Shown here one piece after another: positions 11,032-26,600 of a DNA stretch of 64,000 nucleotides. This DNA is from Coriaria nepalensis. Lineage: Eukaryota > Streptophyta > Magnoliopsida > Cucurbitales > Coriariaceae. Position numbers and translations under genes: made by a program. The stretch covers positions 12,358,220 to 12,422,219 of the forward strand of contig CP114483.1 of assembly GCA_027186245.1 (NCBI GenBank), in the 5' to 3' direction. The notes under the pieces are model-generated. The model did not search any database. It was not told where the DNA came from and saw only the letters and a list, made by a program, of their open reading frames with translations. The stretch's first letter is position 1, and each line of letters opens with the position of its first letter.

Positions 11032-14000
11032 GATTCAAGGCAACAACGCATTTGTTTAGCCTTAAAATCATGTCATTGAGTCTCTTGTAGTCATGAAATC
11101 ATTTTAATTAATCCGAACGAATTCTATTTTCGCCCTTCAAACATGATTTTCTTACATAACTTGCAATTAATCTATTGAAGACAACAATGCATTCCTTTAG
11201 CCTTAAAAAGCATGTCATTCAGTCTTTTCATGTCATTAAATTGTTTGAAAGCACATCGAACCAATTATATGTCTGCATTTAAAACACTACTTTCATGCAT
11301 AACTTGCAAATGATCTATTCAAGAAAACTATGCATTTTTTTAGCCTTAACGTGGTATTATTGCGTCTCTTTTGGTCATTAAATCATTCAAAATCACTTCG
11401 TACGAAATTCGCAGTTTAAACATGACTTTCGTGCATAACTTGCCGTTTATCGATTCAAGGCAACAACGCATTTGTTTAGCCTTAAAATCATGTCATTGAG
11501 TCTCTTGTAGTCATGAAATCATTTTAATTAATCCGAACGAATTCTATTTTCGCCGTTCAAACATGATTTTCTTACATAACTTGCAATTAATCTATTGAAG
11601 ACAACAATGCGTTCCTTTAGCCTTAAAAAGCATGTCATTCAGTCTTTTCATGTCATTAAATTGTTTGAAAGCACATCGAACCAATTATATGTCTGCATTT
11701 AAAACACTACTTTCATACATAACTTGCAAATGATCTATTCAAGAAAACTATGCATTTTTTTAGCCTTAAAGTCGTATTATTGCGTCTCTTTTGGTCATTA
11801 AATCATTCAAAATCACTTCGTACGAAATTCACAGTTTAAACATGACTTTCGTGCATAACTTGCCGTTGATCGATTCAAGGCAACAACGCATTTGTTTAGC
11901 CTTAAAATCATGTCATTGAGTCTCTTGTAGTCATGAAATCATTTTAATTCATCCGAACGAATTCTATTTTCGCCGTTCAAACATGATTTTCTTACATAAT
12001 TTGCAATTAATCTATTGAAGACAACAATGCATTCCTTTAGCCTGAAAAAGCATGTCATTCAGTCTTTTCATGTCATTAAATTGTTTGAAAGCACATCGAA
12101 CCAATTATATGTCTGCATTTAAAACACTACTTTCATGCATAACTTGCAAATGATCTATTGAAGAAAACTATGCATTTTTTTAGCCTTAAAGTCGTATTAT
12201 TGCGTCTCTTTTGGTCATTAAATCATTCAAAATCACTTCGTACAAAATTCGCAGTTTAAACATGACTTTCGTGCATTACTTGCCGTTCATCGATTCAAGG
12301 CAACAACGCATTTGTTTAGCCTTAAAATCATGTCATTGAGTCTCTTGTAGTCATGAAATCATTTTAATTAATCCGAACTAATTCTATTTTCGCCCTTCAA
12401 ACATGATTTTCTTACATAACTTGCAATTAATCTATTGAAGACAACAATGCATTCCTTTAGCCTGAAAAAGCATGTCATTCAGTCTTTTCATGTCATTAAA
12501 TTGTTTGAAAGCACATCGAACCAATTATATGTCTGCATTTAAAACACTACTTTCATGCATAACTTGCAAATGATCTATTGAAGAAAACTATGCATTTTTT
12601 TAGCCTTAAAGTCGTATTATTGCGTCTCTTTGGGTCATTAAATCATTCAAAATCACTTCGTACGAAATTCGCAGTTTAAACATGACTTTCGTGCATAACT
12701 TGCCGTCGATCGATTCAAGAAAACAACGCATTTGTTTAGCCTTAAAATCATGTCATTGAGTCTCTTGTAGTCATGAAATCATTTTAATTAATCCGAACAA
12801 ATTCTATTTTCGCCCTTCAAACATGATTTTCTTACAGAACTTGCAATTAATCTATTGAAGACAACAATGCATTCCTTTAGCCTGAAAAAGCATGTCATTC
12901 AGTCTTTTCATGTCATTAAATTGTTTGAAAGCACATCGAACCAATTATATGTCTCCATTTAAAACACTACTTTCATGCATAACTTGCAAATGTTCTATTC
13001 AAGAAAACTATGCATTTTTTTAGCCTTAAAGTCGTATTATTGCGTCTCTTTTGGTCATTAAATCATTCAAAATCACTTCGTACGAAATTCGCAGTTTAAG
13101 CATGACTTTCGTGCATAACTTGCCGTCGATCGATTCAAGGCAACCACGCATTTGTTTAGCCTTAAAATCATGTCATTGAGTCTCTTGTAGTCATGAAATC
13201 ATTTTAATTCATCCGAACGAATTCTATTTTCGCCCTTCAAACATGATTTTCTTACAGAACTTGCAATTAATCTATTGAAGACAACAATGCATTCCTTTAG
13301 CCTGAAAAAGCATGTCATTCAGTCTTTTCATGTCATTAAATTGTTTGAAAGCACATCGAACCAATTATATGTCTGCATTTAAAACACTACTTTCATGCAT
13401 AACTTGCAAATGATCTATTCAAGAAAACTATGCATTTTTTTAGCCTTAAAGTCGTATTATTGCGTCTCTTTTGGTCATTAAATCATTCAAAATCACTTCG
13501 TACGAAATTCGCAGTTTAAACGTGACTTTCGTGCATAACTTGCCGTTGATTGATTCAAGGCAACAACGCATTTGTTTAGCCTTAAAATCATGTCATTGAG
13601 TCTCTTGTAGTCATGAAATCATTTTAATTAATCCGAACGAATTCTATTTTCGCCCTTCAAACATGATTTTCTTACATAACTTGCAATTAATCTATTGAAG
13701 ACAACAATGCATTCCTTTAGCCTTAAAAAGCATGTCATTCAGTCTTTTCATGTCATTAAATTGTTTGAAAGCACATCGAACCAATTATATGTCTGCATTT
13801 AAAACACTACTTTCATGCATAACTTGCAAATGATCTATTCAAGAAAACTATGCATTTTTTTAGCCTTAACGTGGTATTATTGCGTCTCTTTTGGTCATTA
13901 AATCATTCAAAATCACTTCGTACGAAATTCGCAGTTTAAACATGACTTTCGTGCATAACTTGCCGTTTATCGATTCAAGGCAACAACGCATTTGTTTAGC

Positions 14001-16158
14001 CTTAAAATCATGTCATTGAGTCTCTTGTAGTCATGAAATCATTTTAATTAATCCGAACGAATTCTATTTTCGCCGTTCAAACATGATTTTCTTACATAAC
14101 TTGCAATTAATCTATTGAAGACAACAATGCGTTCCTTTAGCCTTAAAAAGCATGTCATTCAGTCTTTTCATGTCATTAAATTGTTTGAAAGCACATCGAA
14201 CCAATTATATGTCTGCATTTAAAACACTACTTTCATACATAACTTGCAAATGATCTATTCAAGAAAACTATGCATTTTTTTAGCCTTAAAGTCGTATTAT
14301 TGCGTCTCTTTTGGTCATTAAATCATTCAAAATCACTTCGTACGAAATTCACAGTTTAAACATGACTTTCGTGCATAACTTGCCGTTGATCGATTCAAGG
14401 CAACAACGCATTTGTTTAGCCTTAAAATCATGTCATTGAGTCTCTTGTAGTCATGAAATCATTTTAATTCATCCGAACGAATTCTATTTTCGCCGTTCAA
14501 ACATGATTTTCTTACATAATTTGCAATTAATCTATTGAAGACAACAATGCATTCCTTTAGCCTGAAAAAGCATGTCATTCAGTCTTTTCATGTCATTAAA
14601 TTGTTTGAAAGCACATCGAACCAATTATATGTCTGCATTTAAAACACTACTTTCATGCATAACTTGCAAATGATCTATTGAAGAAAACTATGCATTTTTT
14701 TAGCCTTAAAGTCGTATTATTGCGTCTCTTTTGGTCATTAAATCATTCAAAATCACTTCGTACAAAATTCGCAGTTTAAACATGACTTTCGTGCATTACT
14801 TGCCGTTCATCGATTCAAGGCAACAACGCATTTGTTTAGCCTTAAAATCATGTCATTGAGTCTCTTGTAGTCATGAAATCATTTTAATTAATCCGAACTA
14901 ATTCTATTTTCGCCCTTCAAACATGATTTTCTTACATAACTTGCAATTAATCTATTGAAGACAACAATGCATTCCTTTAGCCTGAAAAAGCATGTCATTC
15001 AGTCTTTTCATGTCATTAAATTGTTTGAAAGCACATCGAACCAATTATATGTCTGCATTTAAAACACTACTTTCATGCATAACTTGCAAATGATCTATTG
15101 AAGAAAACTATGCATTTTTTTAGCCTTAAAGTCGTATTATTGCGTCTCTTTGGGTCATTAAATCATTCAAAATCACTTCGTACGAAATTCGCAGTTTAAA
15201 CATGACTTTCGTGCATAACTTGCCGTCGATCGATTCAAGAAAACAACGCATTTGTTTAGCCTTAAAATCATGTCATTGAGTCTCTTGTAGTCATGAAATC
15301 ATTTTAATTAATCCGAACAAATTCTATTTTCGCCCTTCAAACATGATTTTCTTACAGAACTTGCAATTAATCTATTGAAGACAACAATGCATTCCTTTAG
15401 CCTGAAAAAGCATGTCATTCAGTCTTTTCATGTCATTAAATTGTTTGAAAGCACATCGAACCAATTATATGTCTCCATTTAAAACACTACTTTCATGCAT
15501 AACTTGCAAATGTTCTATTCAAGAAAACTATGCATTTTTTTAGCCTTAAAGTCGTATTATTGCGTCTCTTTTGGTCATTAAATCATTCAAAATCACTTCG
15601 TACGAAATTCGCAGTTTAAGCATGACTTTCGTGCATAACTTGCCGTCGATCGATTCAAGGCAACCACGCATTTGTTTAGCCTTAAAATCATGTCATTGAG
15701 TCTCTTGTAGTCATGAAATCATTTTAATTCATCCGAACGAATTCTATTTTCGCCCTTCAAACATGATTTTCTTACAGAACTTGCAATTAATCTATTGAAG
15801 ACAACAATGCATTCCTTTAGCCTGAAAAAGCATGTCATTCAGTCTTTTCATGTCATTAAATTGTTTGAAAGCACATCGAACCAATTATATGTCTGCATTT
15901 AAAACACTACTTTCATGCATAACTTGCAAATGATCTATTCAAGAAAACTATGCATTTTTTTAGCCTTAAAGTCGTATTATTGCGTCTCTTTTGGTCATTA
16001 AATCATTCAAAATCACTTCGTACGAAATTCGCAGTTTAAACGTGACTTTCGTGCATAACTTGCCGTTGATTGATTCAAGGCAACAACGCATTTGTTTAGC
16101 CTTAAAATCATGTCATTGAGTCTCTTGTAGTCATGAAATCATTTTAATTAATCCGAAC
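11032..16158 (+). repeat. Tandem duplication of a six-unit block (2520 bp)
   Basis: Reading line by line, 11032..13638 and 13552..16158 agree at every position I compared with an offset of 2520 bp. This includes many rare variants shared by the two copies: CATACAT at 11716/14236, TACAAAATTC at 12241/14761, AACTAATTC at 12378/14898, TGGGTC at 12631/15151, TGTTCTATTC at 12991/15511, GTTTAAGC at 13094/15614 and CAACCACGC at 13141/15661. The two halves part company before 11032 (TGATTGATTC appears only in the later copies) and after 16158 (AACAA). This is a recent amplification, or possibly an assembly duplication. Confidence 0.85.
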
Positions 16159-19100
16159 AAATTCTATTTTCGCCCTTCAAACATGATTTTCTTACATAAC
16201 TTGCAATTAATCTATTGAAGACAACAATGCATTCCTTTAGCCTTAAAAAGCATGTCATTCAGTCTTTTCATGTCATTAAATTGTTTGAAAGCACGTCGAA
16301 CCAATTCCACGTTTGCGTTTAAAACACGACTTTCATGCATTACTTGCAAATGATCTACTGAAGAAAACTATGCATTTTTTTAGACTTAAAGTCGTATTAT
16401 CGCGTCTCTTTTAGTCATTAAATCATTCAATATCACTTCGTACGAAATTCGCAGTTTAAACATGACTTTCGTGCATTACTTGCCGTTGATCGATTCAAGG
16501 CAACAACGCATTTGTTTAGCCTTAAAATCATGTCATTGAGTCTCTTGTAGTCATGAAATCATTTTAAGTAATCCGAACGAATTCTATTTTCGCCCTTCAA
16601 ACATGATTTTCTTACATAACTTGCAATTAATCTATTAAAGACAACAATGCATTCCTTTAGCCTTAAAAAGCATGTCATTCAGTCTTTTCATGTCATTAAA
16701 TTGTTTGAAAGCACGTCGAACCAATTCTACGTTTGCATTTAAAACACGACTTTCATGCATTACTTACAAATGATCTACTGAAGAAAACTATGCATTTTTT
16801 TAGACTTAAAGTCGTATTATTGCGTCTCTTTTAGTCATTAAATCATTCAATATCACTTCGTACGAAATTCGCAGTTTAAACATGACTTTCGTGCATTACT
16901 TGCCGTTGATCGATTCAAGGCAACAACGCATTTGTTTAGCCTTAAAATCATGTCATTGAGTCTCTTGTAGTCATGAAATCATTTTAATTAATCCGAACGA
17001 ATTCTATTTTCGCCCTTCAAACATGATTTTCTTACATAACTTGCAATTAATCTATTGAAGACAACAATGCATTCCTTTAGCCTTAAAAAGCATGTCATTC
17101 AGTCTTTTCATGTCATTAAATTGTTTGAAAGCACATCGAACCAATTATATGTCTGCATTTAAAACACTACTTTCATGCATAACTTGCAAATGATCTATTC
17201 AAGAAAACTATGCATTTTTTTAGCCTTAACGTGGTATTATTGCGTCTCTTTTGGTCATTAAATCATTCAAAATCACTTCGTACAAAATTCGCAGTTTAAA
17301 CATGACTTTCGTGCATTACTTGCCGTTCATCGATTCAAGGCAACAACGCATTTGTTTAGCCTTAAAATCATGTCATTGAGTCTCTTGTAGTCATGAAATC
17401 ATTTTAATTAATCCGAACTAATTCTATTTTCGCCCTTCAAACATGATTTTCTTACATAACTTGCAATTAATCTATTGAAGACAACAATGCATTCCTTTAG
17501 CCTGAAAAAGCATGTCATTCAGTCTTTTCATGTCATTAAATTGTTTGAAAGCACATCGAACCAATTATATGTCTGCATTTAAAACACTACTTTCATGCAT
17601 AACTTGCAAATGATCTATTCAAGAAAACTATGCATTTTTTTAGCCTTAAAGTCGTATCATTGCGTCTCTTTTGGTCATTAAATCATTCAAAATCACTTCG
17701 TACGAAATTCGCAGTTTAAACATGACTTTCGTGCATTACTTGCCGTTGACCGATTCAAGGCAACAACGCATTTGTTTAGCCTTAAAATCATGTCATTGAG
17801 TCTCTTGTAGTCATGAAATCATTTTAATTAATCCGAACGAATTCTATTTTCGCCCTTCAAACATGATTTTCTTACATAACTTGCAATTAATCTATTGAAG
17901 ACAACAATGCATTCCTTTAGCCTTAAAAAGCATGTCACTCAGTCTTTTCATGTCATTAAATTGTTTGAAAGCACATCGAACCAATTATATGTCTCCATTT
18001 AAAACACTACTTTCATGCATAACTTGCAAATGATCTATTCAAGAAAACTATGCATTTTTTTAGCCTTAAAGTCGTATTATTGCGTCTCTTTTGGTCATTA
18101 AATCATTCAAAATCACTTCGTACGAAATTCGCAGTTTAAACATGACTTTCGTGCATAACTTGCCGTCGATCGATTCAAGGCAACCACGCATTTGTTTAGC
18201 CTTAAAATCATGTCATTGAGTCTCTTGTAGTCATGAAATCATTTTAATTCATCCGAACGAATTCTATTTTCGCCCTTCAAACATGATTTTCTTACAGAAC
18301 TTGCAATTAATCTATTGAAGACAACAATGCATTCCTTTAGCCTGAAAAAGCATGTCATTCAGTCTTTTCATGTCATTAAATTGTTTGAAAGCACATCGAA
18401 CCAATTATATGTCTGCATTTAAAACACTACTTTCATGCATAACTTGCAAATGATCTATTCAAGAAAACTATGCATTTTTTTAGCCTTAAAGTCGTATTAT
18501 TGCGTCTCTTTTGGTCATTAAATCATTCAAAATCACTTCGTACGAAATTCGCAGTTTAAACGTGACTTTCGTGCATAACTTGCCGTTGATCGATTCAAGG
18601 CAACAACGCATTTGTTTAGCCTTAAAATCATGTCATTGAGTCTCTTGTAGTCATGAAATCATTTTAATTAATCCGAACGAATTCTATTTTCGCCCTTCAA
18701 ACATGATTTTCTTACATAACTTGCAATTAATCTATTGAAGACAACAATGCATTCCTTTAGCCTTAAAAAGCATGTCATTCAGTCTTTTCATGTCATTAAA
18801 TTGTTTGAAAGCACGTCGAACCAATTCTACGTTTGTGTTTAAAACACGACTTTCATGCATTACTTGCAAATGATCTACTGAAGAAAACTATGCATTTTTT
18901 TAGACTTAAAGTCGTATTATCGCGTCTCTTTTAGTCATTAAATCATTCAATATCACTTCGTACGAAATTCGCAGTTTAAACATGACTTTCGTGCATTACT
19001 TGCCGTTGATCGATTCAAGGCAACAACGCATTTGTTTAGCCTTAAAATCATGTCATTGAGTCTCTTGTAGTCATGAAATCATTTTAAGTAATCCGAACGA

Positions 19101-19803
19101 ATTCTATTTTCGCCCTTCAAACATGATTTTCTTACATAACTTGCAATTAATCTATTAAAGACAACAATGCATTCCTTTAGCCTTAAAAAGCATGTCATTC
19201 AGTCTTTTCATGTCATTAAATTGTTTGAAAGCACGTCGAACCAATTCTACGTTTGCATTTAAAACACGACTTTCATGCATTACTTACAAATGATCTACTG
19301 AAGAAAACTATGCATTTTTTTAGACTTAAAGTCGTATTATTGCGTCTCTTTTAGTCATTAAATCATTCAATATCACTTCGTACGAAATTCGCAGTTTAAA
19401 CATGACTTTCGTGCATTACTTGCCGTTGATCGATTCAAGGCAACAACGCATTTGTTTAGCCTTAAAATCATGTCATTGAGTCTCTTGTAGTCATGAAATC
19501 ATTTTAATTAATCCGAACGAATTCTATTTTCGCCCTTCAAACATGATTTTCTTACATAACTTGCAATTAATCTATTGAAGACAACAATGCATTCCTTTAG
19601 CCTTAAAAAGCATGTCATTCAGTCTTTTCATGTCATTAAATTGTTTGAAAGCACATCGAACCAATTATATGTCTGCATTTAAAACACTACTTTCATGCAT
19701 AACTTGCAAATGATCTATTCAAGAAAACTATGCATTTTTTTAGCCTTAACGTGGTATTATTGCGTCTCTTTTGGTCATTAAATCATTCAAAATCACTTCG
19801 TAC
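15541..19803 (+). repeat. 2520-bp offset repeat, older copy (15541-17283 and 18061-19803)
   Basis: These stretches align at 2520 bp with a handful of differences (near 15620, 16071, 16159, 16309 and 16316 and their partners). They share GTATTATCGCG (16391/18911), TTTTAAGTAATCC (16563/19083), CTATTAAAGAC (16632/19152), TTACTTACAAATG and TAACGTGGTATT (17227/19747). The core of this block also occurs at 10501..11400 and partly at 26460..27060, so the same two-to-three-unit cassette is present at least four times in the first 27 kb. Confidence 0.75.
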
Positions 19804-22800
19804 GAAATTCGCAGTTTAAACATGACTTTCGTGCATAACTTGCCGTTTATCGATTCAAGGCAACAACGCATTTGTTTAGCCTTAAAATCATGTCATTGAG
19901 TCTCTTGTAGTCATGAAATCATTTTAATTAATCCGAACGAATTCTATTTTCGCCGTTCAAACATGATTTTCTTACATAACTTGCAATTAATCTATTGAAG
20001 ACAACAATGCGTTCCTTTAGCCTTAAAAAGCATGTCATTCAGTCTTTTCATGTCATTAAATTGTTTGAAAGCACATCGAACCAATTATATGTCTGCATTT
20101 AAAACACTACTTTCATGCATAACTTGCAAATGATCTATTCAAGAAAACTATGCATTTTTTTAGCCTTAAAGTCGTATTATTGCGTCTCTTTTGGTCATTA
20201 AATCATTCAAAATCACTTCGTACGAAATTCGCAGTTTAAACATGACTTTCGTGCATAACTTGCCGTTGATCGATTCAAGGCAACAACGCATTTGTTTAGC
20301 CTTAAAATCATGTCATTGAGTCTCTTGTAGTCATGAAATCATTTTAATTCATCCGAACGAATTCTATTTTCGCCCTACAAACATGATTTTCTTACATAAT
20401 TTGCAATTAATCTATTGAAGACAACAATGCATTCCTTTAGCCTGAAAAAGCATGTCATTCAGTCTTTTCATGTCATTAAATTGTTTGAAAGCACATCGAA
20501 CCAATTATATGTCTCCATTTAAAACACGACTTTCGTGCATAACTTGCAAATGATCTATTGAAGAAAACTATGCATTTTTTTAGCCTTAAAGTCGTTGTAT
20601 TGCGTCTCTTTTGGTCATTAAATCATTCAAAATCACTTCGTACGAAATTCGCAGTTTAAACATGACTTTCGTGCATTACTTGCCGTTCATCGATTCAAGG
20701 CAACAACGCATTTGTTTAGCCTTAAAATCATGTCATTGAGTCTCTTGTAGTCATGAAATCATTTTAAGTAATCCGAACGAATTCTATTTTCGCCCTTCAA
20801 ACATGATTTTCTTACATAACTTGCAATTAATCTATTAAAGACAACAATGCATTCCTTTAGCCTTAAAAAGCATGTCATTCAGTCTTTTCATGTCATTAAA
20901 TTGTTTGAAAGCACGTCGAACCAATTCTACGTTTGCATTTAAAACACGACTTTCATGCATTACTTACAAATGATCTACTGAAGAAAACTATGCATTTTTT
21001 TAGACTTAAAGTCGTATTATTGCGTCTCTTTTAGTCATTAAATCATTCAATATCACTTCGTATGAAATTCGCAGTTTAAACATGACTTTCGTGCATTACT
21101 TGCCGTTGATCGATTCAAAGCAACAACGCATTTGTTTAGCCTTAAAATCATGTCATTGAGTCTCTTGTAGTCATGAAATCATTTTAATTAATCCGAACGA
21201 ATTCTATTTTCGCCCTTCAAACATGATTTTCTTACATAACTTGCAATTAATCTATTGAAGACAACAATGCATTCCTTTAGCCTTAAAAAGCATGTCATTC
21301 AGTCTTTTCATGTCATTAAATTGTTTGAAAGCACATCGAACCAATTATATGTCTGCATTTAAAACACTACTTTCATGCATAACTTGCAAATGATCTATTC
21401 AAGAAAACTATGCATTTTTTTAGCCTTAACGTGGTATTATTGCGTCTCTTTTGGTCATTAAATCATTCAAAATCACTTCATACGAAATTCGCAGTTTAAA
21501 CATGACTTTCGTGCATAACTTGCCGTTTATCGATTCAAGGCAACAACGCATTTGTTTAGCCTTAAAATCATGTCATTGAGTCTCTTGTAGTCATGAAATC
21601 ATTTTAATTAATCCGAACGAATTCTATTTTCGCCGTTCAAACATGATTTTCTTACATAACTTGCAATTAATCTATTGAAGACAACAATGCGTTCCTTTAG
21701 CCTTAAAAAGCATGTCATTCAGTCTTTTCATGTCATTAAATTGTTTGAAAGCACATCGAACCAATTATATGTCTGCATTTAAAACACTACTTTCATGCAT
21801 AACTTGCAAATGATCTATTCAAGAAAACTATGCATTTTTTTAGCCTTAAAGTTGTATTATTGCGTCTCTTTTGGTCATTAAATCATTCAAAATCACTTCG
21901 TACGAAATTCGCAGTTTAAACATGACTTTCGTGCATAACTTGCCGTTGATCGATTCAAGGCAACAACGCATTTGTTTAGCCTTAAAATCATGTCATTGAG
22001 TCTCTTGTAGTCATGAAATCATTTTAATTCATCCGAACGAATTCTATTTTCGCCCTTCAAACATGATTTTCTTACATAATTTGCAATTAATCTATTGAAG
22101 ACAACAATGCATTCCTTTAGCCTGAAAAAGCATGTCATTCAGTCTTTTCATGTCATTAAATTGTTTGAAAGCACATCGAACCAATTATATGTCTCCATTT
22201 AAAACACGACTTTCGTGCATAACTTGCAAATGATCTATTGAAGAAAACTATGCATTTTTTTAGCCTTAAAGTCGTATTATTGCGTCTCTTTTGGTCATTA
22301 AATCATTCAAAATCACTTCGTACAAAATTCGCAGTTTAAACATGACTTTCGTGCATTACTTGCCGTTCATCGATTCAAGGCAACAACGCATTTGTTTAGC
22401 CTTAAAATCATGTCATTGAGTCTCTTGTAGTCATGAAATCATTTTAATTAATCCGAACGAATTCTATTTTCGCCCTTCAAACATGATTTTCTTACATAAC
22501 TTGCAATTAATCTATTGAAGACAACAATGCATTCCTTTAGCCTGAAAAAGCATGTCATTCAGTCTTTTCATGTCATTAAATTGTTTGAAAGCACATCGAA
22601 CCAATTATATGTCTGCATTTAAAACACTACTTTCATGCATAACTTGCAAATGATCTATTGAAGAAAACTATGCATTTTTTTAGCCTTAAAGTCGTATTAT
22701 TGCGTCTCTTTTGGTCATTAAATCATTCAAAATCACTTCGTACAAAATTCGCAGTTTAAACATGACTTTCGTGCATTACTTGCCGTTCATCGATTCAAGG

Positions 22801-23654
22801 CAACAACGCATTTGTTTAGCCTTAAAATCATGTCATTGAGTCTCTTGTAGTCATGAAATCATTTTAATTAATCCGAACGAATTCTATTTTCGCCCTTCAA
22901 ACATGATTTTCTTACATAACTTGCAATTAATCTATTGAAGACAACAATGCATTCCTTTAGCCTTAAAAAGCATGTCACTCAGTCTTTTCATGTCATTAAA
23001 TTGTTTGAAAGCACATCGAACCAATTATATGTCTGCATTTAAAACACTACTTTCATGCATAACTTGCAAATGATCTATTCAAGAAAACTATGCATTTTTT
23101 TAGCCTTAAAGTCGTATTATTGCATCTCTTTTGGTCATTAAATCATTCAAAATCACTTCGTACGAAATTCGCAGTTTAAACATGACTTTCGTGCATAACT
23201 TGCCGTCGATCGATTCAAGGCAACCACGCATTTGTTTAGCCTTAAAATCATGTCATTGAGTCTCTTGTAGTCATGAAATCATTTTAATTAATCCGAACGA
23301 ATTCTATTTTCGCCCTTCAAACATGATTTTCTTACATAACTTGCAATTAATCTATTGAAGACAACAATGCATTCCTTTAGCCTTAAAAAGCATGTCATTC
23401 AGTCTTTTCATGTCATTAAATTGTTTGAAAGCACATCGAACCAATTATATGTCTGCATTTAAAACACTACTTTCATGCATAACTTGCAAATGATCTATTC
23501 AAGAAAACTATGCATTTTTTTAGCCTTAAAGTCGTATTATTGCGTCTCTTTTGGTCATTAAATCATTCAAAATCACTTCGTACAAAATTCGCAGTTTAAA
23601 CATGACTTTCGTGCATTACTTGCCGTTCATCGATTCAAGGCAACAACGCATTTG

Positions 23655-26600
23655 TTTAGCCTTAAAATCATGTCATTGAGTCTCTTGTAGTCATGAAATC
23701 ATTTTAATTAATCCGAACGAATTCTATTTTCGCCCTTCAAACATTATTTTCTTACATAACTTGCAATTAATCTATTGAAGACAACAATGCATTCCTTTAG
23801 CCTTAAAAAGCATGTCACTCAGTCTTTTCATGTCATTAAATTGTTTGAAAGCACATCGAACCAATTATATGTCTGCATTTAAAACACTACTTTCATGCAT
23901 AACTTGCAAATGATCGATTGAAGAAAACTATGCATTTTTTTAGCCTTAAAGTCGTATTATTGCGTCTCTTTTGGTCATTAAATCATTCAAAATCACTTCG
24001 TACGAAATTTGCAGTTTAAACATGACTTTCGTGCATAACTTGCCGTCGATCGATTCAAGAAAACAACGCATTTGTTTAGCCTTAAAATCATGTCATTGAG
24101 TCTCTTGTAGTCATGAAATCATTTTAATTCATCCGAACGAATTCTATTTTCGCCCTTCAAACATGATTTTCTTACATAACTTGCAATTAATCTATTGAAG
24201 ACAACAATGCATTCCTTTATCCTGAAAAAGCATGTCATTCAGTCTTTTCATGTCATTAAATTGTTTGAAAGCACATCGAACCAATTATATGTCTGCATTT
24301 AAAACACTACTTTCATGCATAACTTGCAAATGATCTATTCAAGAAAACTATGCATTTTTTTAGCCTTAAAGTCGTATTATTGCGTCTCTTTTGGTCATTA
24401 AATCATTCAAAATCACTTCGTACGAAATTCGCAGTTTAAACGTGACTTTCGTGCATAACTTGCCGTTGATCGATTCAAGGCAACAACGCATTTGTTTAGC
24501 CTTAAAATCATGTCATTGAGTCTCTTGTAGTCATGAAATCATTTTAATTAATCCGAACGAATTCTATTTTCGCCCTTCAAACATGATTTTCTTACATAAC
24601 TTGCAATTAATCTATTAAAGACAACAATGCATTCCTTTAGCCTTAAAAAGCATGTCATTCAGTCTTTTCATGTCATTAAATTGTTTGAAAGCACGTCGAA
24701 CCAATTCTACGTTTGCATTTAAAACACGACTTTCATGCATTACTTACAAATGATCTACTGAAGAAAACTATGCATTTTTTTAGACTTAAAGTCGTATTAT
24801 TGCGTCTCTTTTAGTCATTAAATCATTCAATATCACTTCGTACGAAATTCGCATTTTAAACATGACTTTCGTGCATTACTTGCCGTTGATCGATTCAAGG
24901 CAACAACGCATTTGTTTAGCCTTAAAATCATGTCATTGAGTCTCTTGTAGTCATGAAATCATTTTAATTAATCCGAACGAATTCTATTTTCGCCCTTCAA
25001 ACATGATTTTCTTACATAACTTGCAATTAATCTATTGAAGACAACAATGCATTCCTTTAGCCTTAAAAAGCATGTCATTCAGTCTTTTCATGTCATTAAA
25101 TTGTTTGAAAGCACATCGAACCAATTATATGTCTGCATTTAAAACACTACTTTCATGCATAACTTGCAAATGATCTATTCAAGAAAACTATGCATTTTTT
25201 TAGCCTTAACGTGGTATTATTGCGTCTCTTTTGGTCATTAAATCATTCAAAATCACTTCGTACGAAATTCGCAGTTTAAACATGACTTTCTTGCATAACT
25301 TGCCGTTTATCGATTCAAGGCAACAACGCATTTGTTTAGCCTTAAAATCATGTCATTGAGTCTCTTGTAGTCATGAAATCATTTTAATTAATCCGAACGA
25401 ATTCTATTTTCGCCGTTCAAACATGATTTTCTTACATAACTTGCAATTAATCTATTGAAGACAACAATGCGTTCCTTTAGCCTTAAAAAGCATGTCATTC
25501 AGTCTTTTCATGTCATTAAATTGTTTGAAAGCACATCGAACCAATTATATGTCTGCATTTAAAACACTACTTTCATGCATAACTTGCAAATGATCTATTC
25601 AAGAAAACTATGCATTTTTTAGCCTTGAAGTCGTATTATTGCATCTCTTTTGGTCATTAAATCATTCAAAATCACTTCGTACGAAATTCGCAGTTTAAAC
25701 ATGACTTTCGTGCATAACTTGCCGTTGATCGATTCAAGGCAACAACGCATTTGTTTAGCCTTAAAATCATGTCATTGAGTCTCTTGTAGTCATGAAATCA
25801 TTTTAATTCATCCGAACGAATTCTATTTTCGCCCTTCAAACATGATTTTCTTACATAACTTGCAATTAATCTATTGAAGACAACAATGCATTCCTTTAGC
25901 CTGAAAAAGCATGTCATTCAGTCTTTTCATGTCATTAAATTGTTTGAAAGCACATCGAACCAATTATATGTCTGCATTTAAAACACTACTTTCATGCATA
26001 ACTTGCAAATGATCTATTCAAGAAAACTATGCATTTTTTTAGCCTTAAAGTCGTATTATTGCGTCTCTTTTGGTCATTAAATCATTCAAAATCACTTCGT
26101 ACGAAATTCGCAGTTTAAACGTGACTTTCGTGCATAACTTGCCGTTGATCGATCCAAGGCAACAACGCATTTGTTTAGCCTTAAAATCATGTCATTGAGT
26201 CTCTTGTAGTCATGAAATCATTTTAATTAATCCGAACGAATTCTATTTTCGCCCTTCAAACATGATTTTCTTACATAACTTGCAATTAATCTATTGAAGA
26301 CAACAATGCATTCCTTTAGCCTTAAAAAGCATGTCATTCAGTCTTTTCATGTCATTAAATTGTTTGAAAGCACGTCAAACCAATTCTACGTTTGCATTTA
26401 AAACACGACTTTCATGCATAACTTGCAAATGATCTACTGAAGAAAACTATGCATTTTTTTAGACTTAAAGTCGTATTATCGCGTCTCTTTTAGTCATTAA
26501 ATCATTCAATATCACTTCGTACGAAATTCGCAGTTTAAACATGACTTTCGTGCATTACTTGCCGTTGATCGATTCAAGGCAACAACGCATTTGTTTAGCC

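Larger units (their letters stand above)
1..25619 (+). repeat. Array domain 1: strict 420-bp phase
   Basis: Sixty-one units (starts 1 to 25201) hold 420-bp phase. The only upset is a T inserted near 5004 (AACTTTGC for AACTTGC) and a T lost near 5250 (CTATTTCG for CTATTTTCG), which together restore phase at 5461. C subunits are mainly TTAAAAAG or TGAAAAAG with CAGTCTTTT. The alternative C type (GCACGTCGAA) occurs at about 2431, 3271, 10411, 10831, 16291, 16711, 18811, 19231, 20911 and 24691. Each is followed by an A subunit starting TAGACTT. The last unit loses one T of the T-run at 25619. No gene is present in this stretch. Confidence 0.9.
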
